Assembly (NCBI GenBank): GCA_024666565.1
Contig: CP088295.1
Span: 4,997,485 to 5,061,484, forward strand
Reading direction: 5' to 3'
Length of the DNA: 64,000 bases
Source: Svornostia abyssi
GTDB lineage: Bacteria > Actinomycetota > Thermoleophilia > Solirubrobacterales > Solirubrobacteraceae
Shown: piece after piece, positions 8,151 through 17,071 of the stretch
Position numbering within the stretch: the stretch's first letter is position 1
How the letters are laid out: every line of letters begins with the position of its first letter
Made by a program: the position numbers and the translations under genes
Notes under the pieces: model-generated
What the model was told of the DNA's origin: nothing
The model's input: only the letters and a program-made list of their open reading frames with translations
The model's database searches: none

Positions 8151-9499
8151 GACGCGGCGTCCGCGTAGCGCCCGAGGAAGTCGGCGAGCGCCGCGGTGGC
8201 GTGCTCGAACTCGCTGAGCAGCATGCGCTCGTTCGGGCCGTGGATGTTCGCGTAGCCGTCGCTCGTGCCGATGAGCAGCGCCTCGGCCCGCGGCAGCGCC
8301 TCGGACAGCGCGCTGACGATCGGGATCGACCCGCCGCTACCGGCCAGCATGACGTCGGCGCCCCACGCGTCGGCCCAGGCCCCGCGCGCCGCGGCGTACG
8401 CCGGGCCGTCGCTGGGCGCGAAGAAGCCGTTGCCGGTCGGGCCCGCGGACACCTCGAGCTCGATCCCGAACGGGCGCACGGCGCGGAGGTGCTCCATGAC
8501 CGCAGCCTGCGCCTCCTTCGCGTCCTGCTCGGGGTGCACGCGCACATTGAGCACGGCGCGCGCGTACGGCGACACCGCGTTGACGGCGCCGTCCACCGAG
8601 GGCACGTCGATGCCGATCACCGTGATCGCGGGGCCGGACCACACGCGTGAGCCCAGGCCGCCGGTGCCGATGAGCGGCATGCCGTCGAGCACGGTGCCGA
8701 GCGCGCGGAAGTCCTCCTCGGGCTGGTCGGTGCCCGGCCATTCGTTGCGGCGCAGCCCTTCGACCGTCACGTCGCCGTGCTCGTCGTGCAGCGTGGCGAT
8801 CGCCTGCAGCACCGCGAGCAGCGCGTCGGGCGCCGCGCCGCCGTACTGGCCGCTGTGCTTGCCGGACTCCAGCGTGCGGACCTCGATCGTGACGTTGCCC
8901 ATCCCGCGCAGCCCGGTCGTGAGGGTCGGGACCCCGGGGGTGATGCTGCCCATGTCGCCGATCACGAGCACGTCGGCGTCGAAGAGCGCGGGGTCGGTCA
9001 CCGGGTAGCTCGTGAGCGCGCCGCTGCCGATCTCCTCGTAGCCCTCGATGCAGATCTTGATGCCGACCGGCGGCCGGCCTCCCCATGCGCGCAGCGCCCC
9101 GACGTGCATGAGGATGTTCGACTTCGTGTCGGCCACGCCGCGGCCGTAGAGCGCGCCGTCGCGCTCGGTCGGCTCGAACGGCGGGGAGTTCCACAGCGAC
9201 TCGTCGCCGGCGGGCACCACGTCGTAGTGGCTGTACAACAGGACGGTGGGCGCGCCCGGTGGCGCCGGGATGCTCCCCGTCACCACGGGCGCGGTGTCGG
9301 GAAGGTCGAGTCGACCGACCTCGACGCCCGCGTCGGCGAACAGGCGGCTCGTCATCTCGAATGCGTCGATCAGCGGCGCGTCGATGATGCCCGGCACCGA
9401 CACCGACGGAATGCGGACAAGCGCCTCGAGGTCGCGGCGCAGTTCGGGCATGAGCGCCCGAGCGGCGCGGGCGGCGTCCGCGGGAGTGAGATCGGACAT
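8147..9499 (-). CDS. M20-family zinc peptidase/dipeptidase
   Basis: About 450 residues, taking ATG 9499 (MSDLTPAD) as start; the frame stays open to 9535, so a slightly longer form is possible. The two-metal centre motifs are visible: SHYDVVPAG near residue 88 (metal His, then catalytic Asp), GRGVADTKSNI near 125 (bridging Asp), and EGYEEIGSG near 147 (catalytic Glu-Glu). The last metal His lies in IHGPNERM near the C-terminus. The central lid domain (TLESGKHSGQYGG) is of the CNDP/ArgE-DapE kind. M20 enzymes hydrolyse dipeptides, N-acyl amino acids or aminobenzoyl-glutamate. It is coupled to abgT, so cleavage of imported p-aminobenzoyl-glutamate or similar acyl-glutamates is a reasonable inference. 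It is divergent from glsA across 61 bases. Confidence 0.85.
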   Translation of the reverse strand: MSDLTPADAARAARALMPELRRDLEALVRIPSVSVPGIIDAPLIDAFEMTSRLFADAGVEVGRLDLPDTAPVVTGSIPAPPGAPTVLLYSHYDVVPAGDESLWNSPPFEPTERDGALYGRGVADTKSNILMHVGALRAWGGRPPVGIKICIEGYEEIGSGALTSYPVTDPALFDADVLVIGDMGSITPGVPTLTTGLRGMGNVTIEVRTLESGKHSGQYGGAAPDALLAVLQAIATLHDEHGDVTVEGLRRNEWPGTDQPEEDFRALGTVLDGMPLIGTGGLGSRVWSGPAITVIGIDVPSVDGAVNAVSPYARAVLNVRVHPEQDAKEAQAAVMEHLRAVRPFGIELEVSAGPTGNGFFAPSDGPAYAAARGAWADAWGADVMLAGSGGSIPIVSALSEALPRAEALLIGTSDGYANIHGPNERMLLSEFEHATAALADFLGRYADAAS

Positions 9500-9560
9500 C
9501 GCGCGGAACATCGCCGATGGGCCGGACGGTGTCAACGCGCAGGCGTGCCAGGATCCAGGG

Positions 9561-10553
9561 GTGCCCTCCAGCCCCTCCGCGCCCTACGTCTCCACCGGCA
9601 GCCTGCCGCCCGCCGAGCAGGTCCAGCAGTGGGTCGACGAAGCCCACCAGCGCTTCCGCGGAAGCGCTGACGGCGCGGTCTCCGACGTCTACCCGTCGCT
9701 GGCGCAGATGCCCGCGGACCTGCTCGGGATCAGCCTCGTCGGGACGGGCGGCCGCGTGTTCGAAGCAGGCGCGGCCGACCACGCGTTCACGCTCATGAGC
9801 GTCTCCAAGCCCTTCGTCCTCGCCCTCGTGTGTGAGCGGATCGGGCCGGAGCAGGCCGTCGAGCTGCTCGGCGCCGACGCCACCGGGCAGCCGTTCAACT
9901 CGCTCGCCGCGATCGAGGCCGGCGCGGGGATCACGAACCCGATGGTGAACTCGGGCGCGATCGCCACGACGAGCCTGACCCCGGGCACCAGCGTCGAGGA
10001 CCGCTGGGCGTTCCTGCGCGAAGGCCTCGAGCGGTTCGCCGGGCGCGACCTCACGCTCGACGACGAGGTCTACACGTGCGCGATGGAGACGAACACGCGC
10101 AACCGCAGCATCGCGGCGCTGCTGGAGACCTACGGGACGATCTCCGGGGACCCCGCCGAGGCGCTCGACCTCTACACCCGCCAGTGCTCGCTCCTCGTCA
10201 CGGCGCACGACCTCGCCGTGATGGGCGCGACGCTCGCCGACGGCGGCGTCAATCCGGTCACGGGCCTGCGGGTCGTGAGCGCGGAGACGTGCCATCACGT
10301 GCTCGCCCTCATGCTGACCGCGGGGATGTACGAGCACTCGGGGCGGTGGCTCGCGGCCGTCGGCTTGCCCGCGAAGAGCGGCATCGGCGGCGGCATCGTG
10401 ACGGTCTCGCCGGGCAAGGGCGGGCTCGGGACGTTCGCGCCGCGACTCGACCGCGCAGGGAACAGCGTGCAGGGCCAGGAGGTCGCCCGGTACCTGTCGG
10501 CGCGGCTCGGGCTCGACCTGCTCGCGTCCTCCCCCGCCGCGCGCGAGGCCTGA
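9561..10553 (+). CDS. glsA: Glutaminase (serine beta-lactamase-like fold)
   Basis: The 330-residue protein starts at GTG 9561 after AGGATCCAGGG; the frame is open further upstream but that part has no homology signature. The glutaminase A family motifs are present: the nucleophile in SVSKPF near residue 80 (S-x-x-K), NSLAAIEAGAG, NPMVNSGAIATT, TRNRSIAALLETYG, MGATLADGGVNPVTG, and GKSGI-type SGIGGGIVTVSPGKGGLG. It deamidates glutamine to glutamate and ammonia in the cytoplasm. Length matches the family (about 305-330). It is transcribed away from the M20/abgT block and is followed after 55 bases by a P-type ATPase on the same strand. The assignment is secure. Confidence 0.95.
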   Translation: MPSSPSAPYVSTGSLPPAEQVQQWVDEAHQRFRGSADGAVSDVYPSLAQMPADLLGISLVGTGGRVFEAGAADHAFTLMSVSKPFVLALVCERIGPEQAVELLGADATGQPFNSLAAIEAGAGITNPMVNSGAIATTSLTPGTSVEDRWAFLREGLERFAGRDLTLDDEVYTCAMETNTRNRSIAALLETYGTISGDPAEALDLYTRQCSLLVTAHDLAVMGATLADGGVNPVTGLRVVSAETCHHVLALMLTAGMYEHSGRWLAAVGLPAKSGIGGGIVTVSPGKGGLGTFAPRLDRAGNSVQGQEVARYLSARLGLDLLASSPAAREA

Positions 10554-10608
10554 ACGCTCGCGGGTTTCCCCGCTTGTGGATGGCGGGGACCGCCCACAGG
10601 ATGTGCGC

Positions 10609-13191
10609 GTGGCCTCCCACGCGCCCCCCGCCCCTGCGGGCCTGACCGCCGCCGAGGCCGCCACGCGCCTGGCCGCGGACGGACCGAACGTGCTGCCGAC
10701 GCAGCGCCCGCCGTCGCAGCTGCGCCTCTTCGCCGCGCAGATGGTCCACTTCTTCGCCCTCATGCTCTGGACGGCCGGCGCGCTCGCGTTCGTCGCCGGG
10801 CTGCCGGAGCTCGGCGTGGCGATCTTCGTCGTCATCGTCATCAACGGCGTCTTCGCGTTCGTGCAGGAGCATCGGGCCGAGCGGGCCGCCGCCAAGCTCC
10901 GCGACCTCATCCCCCGTCGCGCACGCGTGGTGCGTGACGGCCTGCCGACCGAGATCTCCTCCGAGGAGCTGGTCGTGGGCGATCTCGTGCTCCTTGAGAG
11001 CGGGGACCGGATCTCCGCGGACCTCTCCGCGGTCACAGCGCACAGCCTCTCGATCGACACGTCGACGCTGACCGGCGAGAGCGTGCCCGAGTCGGCAGAC
11101 GACGGCGACGCGGTTCTGGCGGGGACCTTCGTCGTGGAAGGCGACGGGACCGCGGTCGTGACCGCGACGGCCGGGGCCACGCGCCTGGCCGGGATCGCGC
11201 AGCTCACGCAGGCGAGCACCCGGCCGCCGGGGCCGCTCGCCGCCGAGCTGCGCCGCGTCGTGCAGGTGATCGCGGCGCTGGCCGTCGGCGTCGGCACGAC
11301 GTTCTTCGCCCTCGCGCTCGCGCTCGGCACGGACCCCAACGACGGGTTCATCTTCGCCATCGGCGTCACGGTCGCGCTGGTTCCCGAGGGCCTGTTGCCA
11401 ACGGTCACGCTCTCACTCGCGCTCGGCGCGCAGCGCATGGCGGAGCGAAACGCGCTCGTCCGCCGGCTCGAAGCCGTCGAGACGCTCGGCTCGACGACGT
11501 GCATCTGCACCGACAAGACGGGCACGCTCACCCAGAACGAGATGGCGGTCATCGAGGTGTGGACGCCTGCCGGCGCCGCCCGGGTGCGCGGCCGCGGCTA
11601 CGAACCCGAGGGCACCGTGGAGGCCGACGACGCGCTGCTGCCCGCGCTGCGCGACCTCGCGGTCACCGCCGTTCGCTGCTCCACCGGCCGCGCCGTCCTC
11701 GAGGACGGCCGCTGGATCGCGCACGGCGACCCGATGGAGGCCGCCCTCGACGCGTTCGCCAAACGGCTCGGCGTCGAAGGCCCGGCTCACGCCCATGCCG
11801 ATGGGTTCGCGCACCGGTTCCCATTCGACCCGCGGCGGCGGCGGATGTCGCTCTCGCGCGGCGATCGCGTCCTGACGAAGGGCGCCCCGGACGCGGTCCT
11901 GCCCCTCTGTGACCCGGCGGTCGCCGCGCGGGCCGCCGAGGTCGTCGACGAGCTCGCCGCGCGCGGGCTGCGGCTGCTCGCCATCGCCGCTCGGCCGATC
12001 GCCCCCGACGAGACGCCGCCGGCGACGGCCGAGGACGCCGAGCGCGACCTCGACCTGCTCGGGCTCGTCGGCCTCGAGGACCCGCCGCGGCCGGAGGCTC
12101 AGGAGGCGATCGCGGGCGCGCGCGCCGCCGGCGTCCACATCCTCATGATCACGGGCGACCACCCGCAGACCGCCGTGGCGATCGCCCGGGAGGTCGGGCT
12201 CACCGACGGCGGTGCGGCGGTGCTCGGCGCCGACCTGCCCGACGGCGAGGGCGAACTCGGCGCGCTGCTGGACCACGACGGGCTGGTCGTCGCCCGCGTG
12301 TCGCCGGAGCAGAAGCTGCGCATCGCGCGGGCGTTGCGCGCCCGCGGCCACGTCGTCGCGATGACGGGCGACGGCGTCAACGACGGGCCCGCGCTGCAGG
12401 AGGCCGACATCGGGATCGCGATGGGGCGCTCGGGCACGGACGTCGCGCGGGAGGCCGCCGACCTCGTGCTGCTCGACGACAACTTCGCCACCATCGTCGA
12501 CGCCATCGCGCAGGGCCGGGCGACGTTCCTGAACATCCGGCGGTTCCTGACCTACCACCTCAGCGCAAACGTGGCCGAGCTGACGCCGTTCCTCGTCTGG
12601 GCGCTCTCGACGGGCAACATCCCACTCGCGCTCGGCGTCCTGCAGGTCATCTGCATCGACCTCGTCACGGACATCGCGCCGTCGGCGGCGCTGGGGGCCG
12701 AGCCACCCAGCCCGCGCGTGCTCGAAGGCCCGCCGCCGCGCGGGCGACTGCTCAACCGCTCCGTCCTGCGACGGGGGTTTGGCGTGCTCGGCCCGACGCT
12801 CGCCATCGTGTCGATGGCGGCGTTCGGGGCGACGCTCGTCGCAGCCGGATGGCGGCCCGGAGCGAAGGCACCGGACGGCGACACGCTGCTCGCCGCCTCC
12901 GGTGCTGCGTTTGCGGCTGTCGTCATCGGCCAGGCGGCCAACGCGTTCGCGTGCCGCAGCTCGGTGACCGTGCCGTGGCGGCTGGACCGGCCCCGCAACC
13001 CGTTGCTGCTCGGCGCGGTCGCGTCCATGTTCGTGGTGCTCGCCATCCTGCTGTTCGTGCCCCCGCTCGCGGACCTGCTCGAGCAGGCCCCGCCGACGCT
13101 GCTTGGCGCGGCGGTGGCGCTGCTCGCCGCGCCCGCGGTGCTGCTCGCGGACGCGGCGGACAAGGCGCGGCGCGCTACCGCTTCAGCGTGA
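10609..13191 (+). CDS. Type II cation-transporting P-type ATPase
   Basis: About 860 residues. I prefer GTG 10609 because AGGA lies 7 bases before it; in-frame GTGs at 10576 and 10603 are alternatives. Domains in order: N-terminal cation-ATPase domain (LTAAEAATRLAADGPNVL), a membrane pair, actuator domain with TGES near residue 154, membrane helix 4 with V-P-E-G-L-L-P-T-V-T near 259, phosphorylation site DKTGTLTQNE near 301, nucleotide domain, hinge motif GDGVND near 586, and six C-terminal helices. The helix 4 signature PEGLL-x-TVT and the following LVRRLEAVETLGST resemble Na,K/H,K-type (IIC) pumps more than SERCA (PEGLP-AV). The ion is not certain (Na+, K+ or Ca2+). The last 17 bases overlap the convergent RTX gene. 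Confidence 0.9.
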   Translation: MASHAPPAPAGLTAAEAATRLAADGPNVLPTQRPPSQLRLFAAQMVHFFALMLWTAGALAFVAGLPELGVAIFVVIVINGVFAFVQEHRAERAAAKLRDLIPRRARVVRDGLPTEISSEELVVGDLVLLESGDRISADLSAVTAHSLSIDTSTLTGESVPESADDGDAVLAGTFVVEGDGTAVVTATAGATRLAGIAQLTQASTRPPGPLAAELRRVVQVIAALAVGVGTTFFALALALGTDPNDGFIFAIGVTVALVPEGLLPTVTLSLALGAQRMAERNALVRRLEAVETLGSTTCICTDKTGTLTQNEMAVIEVWTPAGAARVRGRGYEPEGTVEADDALLPALRDLAVTAVRCSTGRAVLEDGRWIAHGDPMEAALDAFAKRLGVEGPAHAHADGFAHRFPFDPRRRRMSLSRGDRVLTKGAPDAVLPLCDPAVAARAAEVVDELAARGLRLLAIAARPIAPDETPPATAEDAERDLDLLGLVGLEDPPRPEAQEAIAGARAAGVHILMITGDHPQTAVAIAREVGLTDGGAAVLGADLPDGEGELGALLDHDGLVVARVSPEQKLRIARALRARGHVVAMTGDGVNDGPALQEADIGIAMGRSGTDVAREAADLVLLDDNFATIVDAIAQGRATFLNIRRFLTYHLSANVAELTPFLVWALSTGNIPLALGVLQVICIDLVTDIAPSAALGAEPPSPRVLEGPPPRGRLLNRSVLRRGFGVLGPTLAIVSMAAFGATLVAAGWRPGAKAPDGDTLLAASGAAFAAVVIGQAANAFACRSSVTVPWRLDRPRNPLLLGAVASMFVVLAILLFVPPLADLLEQAPPTLLGAAVALLAAPAVLLADAADKARRATASA

Positions 13192-14635
13192 CCTTGCGCG
13201 ATACGCCCGCGCCGCTGATGGTCAGCGTGACCTTCCGCGTGCGGGCCAGCGCCCGCCTCGCCTTCTTGGTGAAGCGCAGCGTCACGACCGCCCTGCCCGC
13301 CTTGGCGCTCGCGCGACCCGTGGCCACGGTGGTCCTGCCGCGTCTGGCCTTCAGCGTGACCTTGCCGCGGACGTTCGTCACCGTGACCTTCAGCCCGCCG
13401 CGCAGCGCGGCGCGGAGCTTGACCGTGCGCACAATGAGCGCCGGCTTTGCGGTCGTCCCGCCGCCAGGCGGGTTCCCCGAGGACGACGGGCGCTCGACCG
13501 TCTCGCAGTCGGCCGCGACGACATCGGCGGCGTCCGCGACCACCCGATCGGTGCCCGGGCCACACGAGATCGAATCAACCTCACCGTCGCGCACCTCGAT
13601 CGTGTCGTTCCCGGCGACGATCAGGTCACACGCCATCTCGTTGCAGCGCGTCTTGCGGTCCCCGGCGATCGTGTCGCGGCCCGGGCCGCCGATGAGCCGG
13701 TCGTCGCCGAAGCCGCCCTCGACGGTGTCGTTGGCGGCGCCTCCGTCCACGGTGTCGCCGTTCGCGTCACCCGCGATGAGGACGTCGTCGCCGCCGAGGC
13801 CGAGCAGCGTGCCCGCCGCGCCGGTCTGCGGGGCGACGAACTCGTTCGCCGCGTCGTCGCCGGTGAACGAGCCGGCGGACCCGGACTTCAGCTTCTCGAC
13901 GCCCGTGACGTTGTCGTTCTCTCCCGGCCTGCCGTCGTTGGGCTGGCCGTCCAGCGACACGGTGATCGCCGGCGCGTTCGCCGCGTCACCGCTGAAGCGG
14001 TAGTCGTCCTGCGTGTCCACGCCCGGGCCGCCGTCGACCACGTCGGTGAACACGCCCTTGTCGGAGAACGTGTCGCCGCTCACGGTGTCCGCGCCCTCGC
14101 CGCCCTTGACGGTGTCCGAGCCTTCGAAGCCGTTGACCGTGTCGTCCCCTGTGCCGCCGTCGAGGTCGTCGGCCATGCCGCCGCCGGTCAGCTTGTCGTT
14201 CCCCGCGGCACCGCGGACGGTGGCCTGCCCGCGTTCCTGCTCGGCGGTGTAGATGTCGTTCCCCTCGCCGAGGTCGACGTCGAGCGCGCCGGTCCCGAAG
14301 CCGAGGTCCGTGTCGTCGACCGAGACCCGGTCGTCGCCGGTGCCGGTGCGCACCCGCACCTGCTGGACCGGGTCGGAGCAGCGCACCGCCGCGCCGCTCT
14401 TGTAACAGCCCGCCCCGTCCACGTTGCCCGCGCTGTCGTAGAACTCGATCATCTGCGCGCCGACGCCGTTCCGGGTGATCGAGATCCGGATGTCGTTGGC
14501 CTCGCCGGGTGTCGTCTCGACGATGTCGAGGAACTGCCCGTCGGGGCTGACGTTTGCGGTGGCGGCGTGCGCAGCCGCAGGGACGGCAGCGCACAGCAAC
14601 GCCGTGGTGGCGAGGAACAGCAGGAAGCGGGACAT
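13175..14635 (-). CDS. Secreted RTX-type calcium-binding repeat protein
   Basis: A 486-residue protein from ATG 14635, with signal peptide SRFLLFLATTALLCAAVPAA-AHA. Residues of about 110-340 contain hemolysin-type nonapeptide repeats (GGxGxDxUx): GGTGDDTVNGFEGSDTVKGG, GGDDVLIAGD, GGFGDDRLIGGPGRDTIAGD and others, which fold into calcium-bound parallel beta rolls outside the cell. Two short Cys pairs occur (CNEMAC; SCGPGTD...ADC). The last 110 residues form a Lys/Arg-rich beta domain ending SRKVTLKR, similar to tails of other secreted proteins in this window. There is no protease or lipase domain, so a structural or adhesive role is more likely than a toxin. Its 3' end overlaps that of the P-type ATPase by 17 bases. 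Confidence 0.85.
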   Translation of the reverse strand: MSRFLLFLATTALLCAAVPAAAHAATANVSPDGQFLDIVETTPGEANDIRISITRNGVGAQMIEFYDSAGNVDGAGCYKSGAAVRCSDPVQQVRVRTGTGDDRVSVDDTDLGFGTGALDVDLGEGNDIYTAEQERGQATVRGAAGNDKLTGGGMADDLDGGTGDDTVNGFEGSDTVKGGEGADTVSGDTFSDKGVFTDVVDGGPGVDTQDDYRFSGDAANAPAITVSLDGQPNDGRPGENDNVTGVEKLKSGSAGSFTGDDAANEFVAPQTGAAGTLLGLGGDDVLIAGDANGDTVDGGAANDTVEGGFGDDRLIGGPGRDTIAGDRKTRCNEMACDLIVAGNDTIEVRDGEVDSISCGPGTDRVVADAADVVAADCETVERPSSSGNPPGGGTTAKPALIVRTVKLRAALRGGLKVTVTNVRGKVTLKARRGRTTVATGRASAKAGRAVVTLRFTKKARRALARTRKVTLTISGAGVSRKVTLKR

Positions 14636-14688
14636 GCCGGCGATGGTGGTCGCCGGCGCGTGTCCCCACATCGGCCGCACGGACCGCG

Positions 14689-14712
14689 CGGGCACACCAT
14701 CGGGTGTGCCCG
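14689..14712 (-). terminator. Terminator hairpin after DUF2252 gene
   Basis: A perfect 10-bp stem (CGGGCACACC at 14689-14698 with GGTGTGCCCG at 14703-14712) and an ATCG loop lie 6 bases beyond the stop of the minus-strand DUF2252 gene and before the RTX gene start at 14635. Confidence 0.7.
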
Positions 14713-14718
14713 GCCACC

Positions 14719-16239
14719 TCAGCGGTCGGGCTCGAACTCCGCGTGCAGACGGCCGTCGCGGACCGCCTGGCTCACCGTCTCGTAGTCGCGCTCGTTCTGG
14801 TCGGCGTACGCCTCGGCGAACGTCGCCATCGCCTGGTCGAACGTGTCGGACTTCCCGAGGTAGCTCGCGATCGCAACACCGTCCCCGGCGCGCGCGTGCG
14901 CCCGCGCGAGCGTGCTGCCGCAGATGCGGGCGTAGCCGGTGAGGCCCTCTTCCTCCATCTGATCGACGAGCGCCGAGCCCTTCGCGTCCCACAGCTGGCG
15001 CACGTAGTAGTGGCGCGTGACGCCGTCCACGCCGTCGGTGGTCAGCCAGCCGAGCATGATGTCGCTCGCCCCCTGCATGAGCCGCTGGCCCTGCACCACG
15101 CGCTCGCCGTGGGTGGCGAACGTGCTCTCGCCGAGGAATGGCTCGAGGACCGAGGGCTGGGCCTCCTTGAGCTGGAGGAACAACGGATCGCTGTCGTCGC
15201 GGCCGAGCATGAGCGCGATCCACGCGCGCGTGCCAACGCTGCCGACGCCCACGACCTTCCGCGCCGCGTCGACGAAGCGGAACCGCTCGAGCAGGATGCG
15301 CCGGTCGTTGGTCAGCGTCGCCCGGTAGTCGCGGAGGACGCTCTGCATCTGCTCGGCGACGGCCTCGCGCAGCTCCGGCGGCGCGAGGTCGTGAATGCGG
15401 ATGATGCGCGGCGCGTCGTTGCGGATCCGCGGCTCGCCGTCGACGACCTTCGTGAGCTTCGCAAAGGCGCGCAGGCTGTCCTTCGCACGCGTCTTCGCGA
15501 TGTTCTTCTCCGCGCGTGCGAGCTGCTTCGCCGACGCCTGCGCGCGGATCTGGTTCATGATCTCGTCGACGTCCACGCGCAGGTACCAGAGGTCGAGGGT
15601 CCGCATGTCCGCGAGCGCCCGGATCGTCTCGCGGTAGGCGCGGCCGACCTCCAGGTTGATCCGCCGGCGCTGCTTGGCGGTGAAACCCCGGTCGCGCCCG
15701 GCGACGGCGAAGCTCGCGACGAGCCGCTTGACGTCCCACTCGAACGGGCCGGGGAGCGTCTCGTCGAAGTCGTTGAGGTCGAAGACCAGCTCGCGGTCAG
15801 GCGCCGCGTACACGCCGAAGTTCGACAGGTGCGCGTCCCCGCAGAGCTGGGTGATGATCCCGCTGCGCGGATCGGGCGCCAGGTCGGCCGCCATGAGGTA
15901 CGCGGCGCCGCGGTAGAAGGTGAACGGGGACGCGAGCATCCGGCCGTAGCGCAGCGGCACGAGCTCCGGGACGCGCGTGGCAGCCTGCTCCTCGAGCAGC
16001 GCGACCGGGTCGAAGCGGTCCGCCGCGGGCGCCCACAGCCCGTGGCTGCGGCGCGGGACCTTCGCGCGCGCCTCCTTGCCCTTGGCCGCGCGCTCGGCGA
16101 CGGTGAGGTGCTGCACCACGGGCTCAGGGGCCTTGCGCCGGCGCGCGGGCGCCTTACGGGCGGCAGGCTTGCGCGTCGCGGGTCTCTTCGGGGTGGTCGG
16201 CGTCTGCGACGCGCTCGTCGTCCTGCGCGGAGTCGGCAT
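14719..16239 (-). CDS. DUF2252-family protein (kinase-like fold)
   Basis: About 506 residues from ATG 16239; the frame is open to 16359 but that part overlaps the divergent gene's leader. Residues 1-45 are a low-complexity Lys/Pro/Ala/Arg tail typical of actinobacterial DUF2252 proteins. The conserved core follows: VPLRYGRMLASPFTFYRGAA near residue 95, LCGDAHLSNFG near 130, FDLNDFDETLPGPFEWDVKR near 155, VGVGSVGTRAWIALM near 340 and GWLTTDGVDGVTRHYYVRQL near 410. These resemble the catalytic GDxHxxN and DFD motifs of aminoglycoside-phosphotransferase-like kinases; the substrate is unknown. It is often seen as a stand-alone gene. It is divergent from the DUF6325 gene across 118 bases. Confidence 0.85.
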   Translation of the reverse strand: MPTPRRTTSASQTPTTPKRPATRKPAARKAPARRRKAPEPVVQHLTVAERAAKGKEARAKVPRRSHGLWAPAADRFDPVALLEEQAATRVPELVPLRYGRMLASPFTFYRGAAYLMAADLAPDPRSGIITQLCGDAHLSNFGVYAAPDRELVFDLNDFDETLPGPFEWDVKRLVASFAVAGRDRGFTAKQRRRINLEVGRAYRETIRALADMRTLDLWYLRVDVDEIMNQIRAQASAKQLARAEKNIAKTRAKDSLRAFAKLTKVVDGEPRIRNDAPRIIRIHDLAPPELREAVAEQMQSVLRDYRATLTNDRRILLERFRFVDAARKVVGVGSVGTRAWIALMLGRDDSDPLFLQLKEAQPSVLEPFLGESTFATHGERVVQGQRLMQGASDIMLGWLTTDGVDGVTRHYYVRQLWDAKGSALVDQMEEEGLTGYARICGSTLARAHARAGDGVAIASYLGKSDTFDQAMATFAEAYADQNERDYETVSQAVRDGRLHAEFEPDR

Positions 16240-16357
16240 GCCGGGACAGTACGCCACCGGCCCACCGGGCGGACACACGCAGCGCATGTCGTATGACGCA
16301 CGCGCTCTGGGACCGCTGGATACTCGTCGCCGGGTCACCATCGATCGGAGCGCACAC

Positions 16358-16816
16358 ATGGAAGCCAGCCAGATCCCCGTCGTCGGCCCCGTGGACTACC
16401 TCGTCCTCGGGTTCCCCGCCGGCGAACAGAACTTCACCGGAGAAGCGATCGACGAGCTGGCGAAGCTCGTGGCGGCCGGAGTCATCAAGGTGCTCGACAT
16501 GATGCTCGTGGCCAAGGGCGAGGACGGCTCCATCGAGGGCACCGAGATCCACGAGAGCGACGCCGGTGACCTCGGGCGTCTGCTCGACGCGGAGACGGAC
16601 GTCGCGCTGCTCCTGGCCGAGGAGGACATCGCGAAGGTCGGCGCGACGCTCGAGCCCGGCGACGTGGCCGCCGTCCTGGTGTGGGAGAACACCTGGGCCG
16701 CGCCGTTCGCAACGGCGGTGCGCCGCGCGGGTGGCGAGCTGCTCGCGTCCGGCCGCATCCCGACGCAGGCGCTGCTCGCGGCCGCCGAGGCCGAGCTCGC
16801 GCGGGAAGGGGCCTGA
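16358..16816 (+). CDS. DUF6325-family protein
   Basis: A 152-residue acidic, soluble protein from ATG 16358 with CGGAG at a good distance. It begins MEASQIPVVGPVDYLVLGFP, continues with a Gly-Glu-rich FTGEAIDELAKLVAAGVIKVLDMMLV segment, an acidic middle, DVALLLAEEDIAKVGATLEPGD near residue 85, and a W-E-N-T-W-A-A-P-F motif near 112. This matches the actinobacterial DUF6325 (formerly grouped with DUF1269-like) membrane-regulator-associated proteins of unknown function. It is usually followed by a small SHOCT-type or charged protein, as here: the next start lies one base past its stop. Family membership is moderately sure; function is unknown. Confidence 0.7.
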   Translation: MEASQIPVVGPVDYLVLGFPAGEQNFTGEAIDELAKLVAAGVIKVLDMMLVAKGEDGSIEGTEIHESDAGDLGRLLDAETDVALLLAEEDIAKVGATLEPGDVAAVLVWENTWAAPFATAVRRAGGELLASGRIPTQALLAAAEAELAREGA

Positions 16817-16817
16817 C

Positions 16818-17009
16818 ATGCCGCTCGGACCCCGCCGCCGCATGGAGCGCCGCGACGACCGCCGGGATGACCGCGGCGTCATCGACCACCCTGCTGCTGC
16901 CGTCGCCGGCGCGGTCGTGGTCGCCCACGGCGTCGGGCGCCGGCACGACCGGCGCGACGACCGCCGGGACGACCGGCGCGATCGACGCCCGGGTCCCGGG
17001 ATTCTCTGA
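16818..17009 (+). CDS. Small charged protein with RRDDR repeats
   Basis: This 63-residue frame starts at ATG 16818, one base after the DUF6325 stop and behind GGAAGGGG, so it is positioned for translational coupling. The protein has an Arg/Asp repeat at both ends (ERRDDRRDDRG and HDRRDDRRDDRRDRR) around one short hydrophobic stretch of about 16 residues (AAAVAGAVVVAHGVG). The arrangement charged-hydrophobic-charged resembles the small partner found behind DUF6325 genes, but no SHOCT motif is left. It could be a membrane-associated microprotein. I recognise no family. Confidence 0.55.
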   Translation: MPLGPRRRMERRDDRRDDRGVIDHPAAAVAGAVVVAHGVGRRHDRRDDRRDDRRDRRPGPGIL

Positions 17010-17020
17010 CGAGATCGTCG

Positions 17021-17052
17021 CTCCGCCCGGCACGGGTGCACGCCGGGCGGAG
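17021..17052. terminator. Bidirectional terminator hairpin
   Basis: A perfect 11-bp stem (CTCCGCCCGGC at 17021-17031 with GCCGGGCGGAG at 17042-17052) with a 10-base loop lies between the convergent microprotein gene and the aldehyde dehydrogenase gene. Confidence 0.75.
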
Positions 17053-17071
17053 TCGAACGGTCAGCCGTGCG

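Noticed and set aside
6036..8168. 710-residue plus-strand frame
   Set aside because: Antisense to abgT and SLC13; no domain and a composition dominated by Arg, Asp and His.
13175..13191. Convergent overlap of ATPase and RTX genes as a frameshift sign
   Set aside because: Both proteins have complete family-like ends; a 17-base tail overlap is common in this genome.
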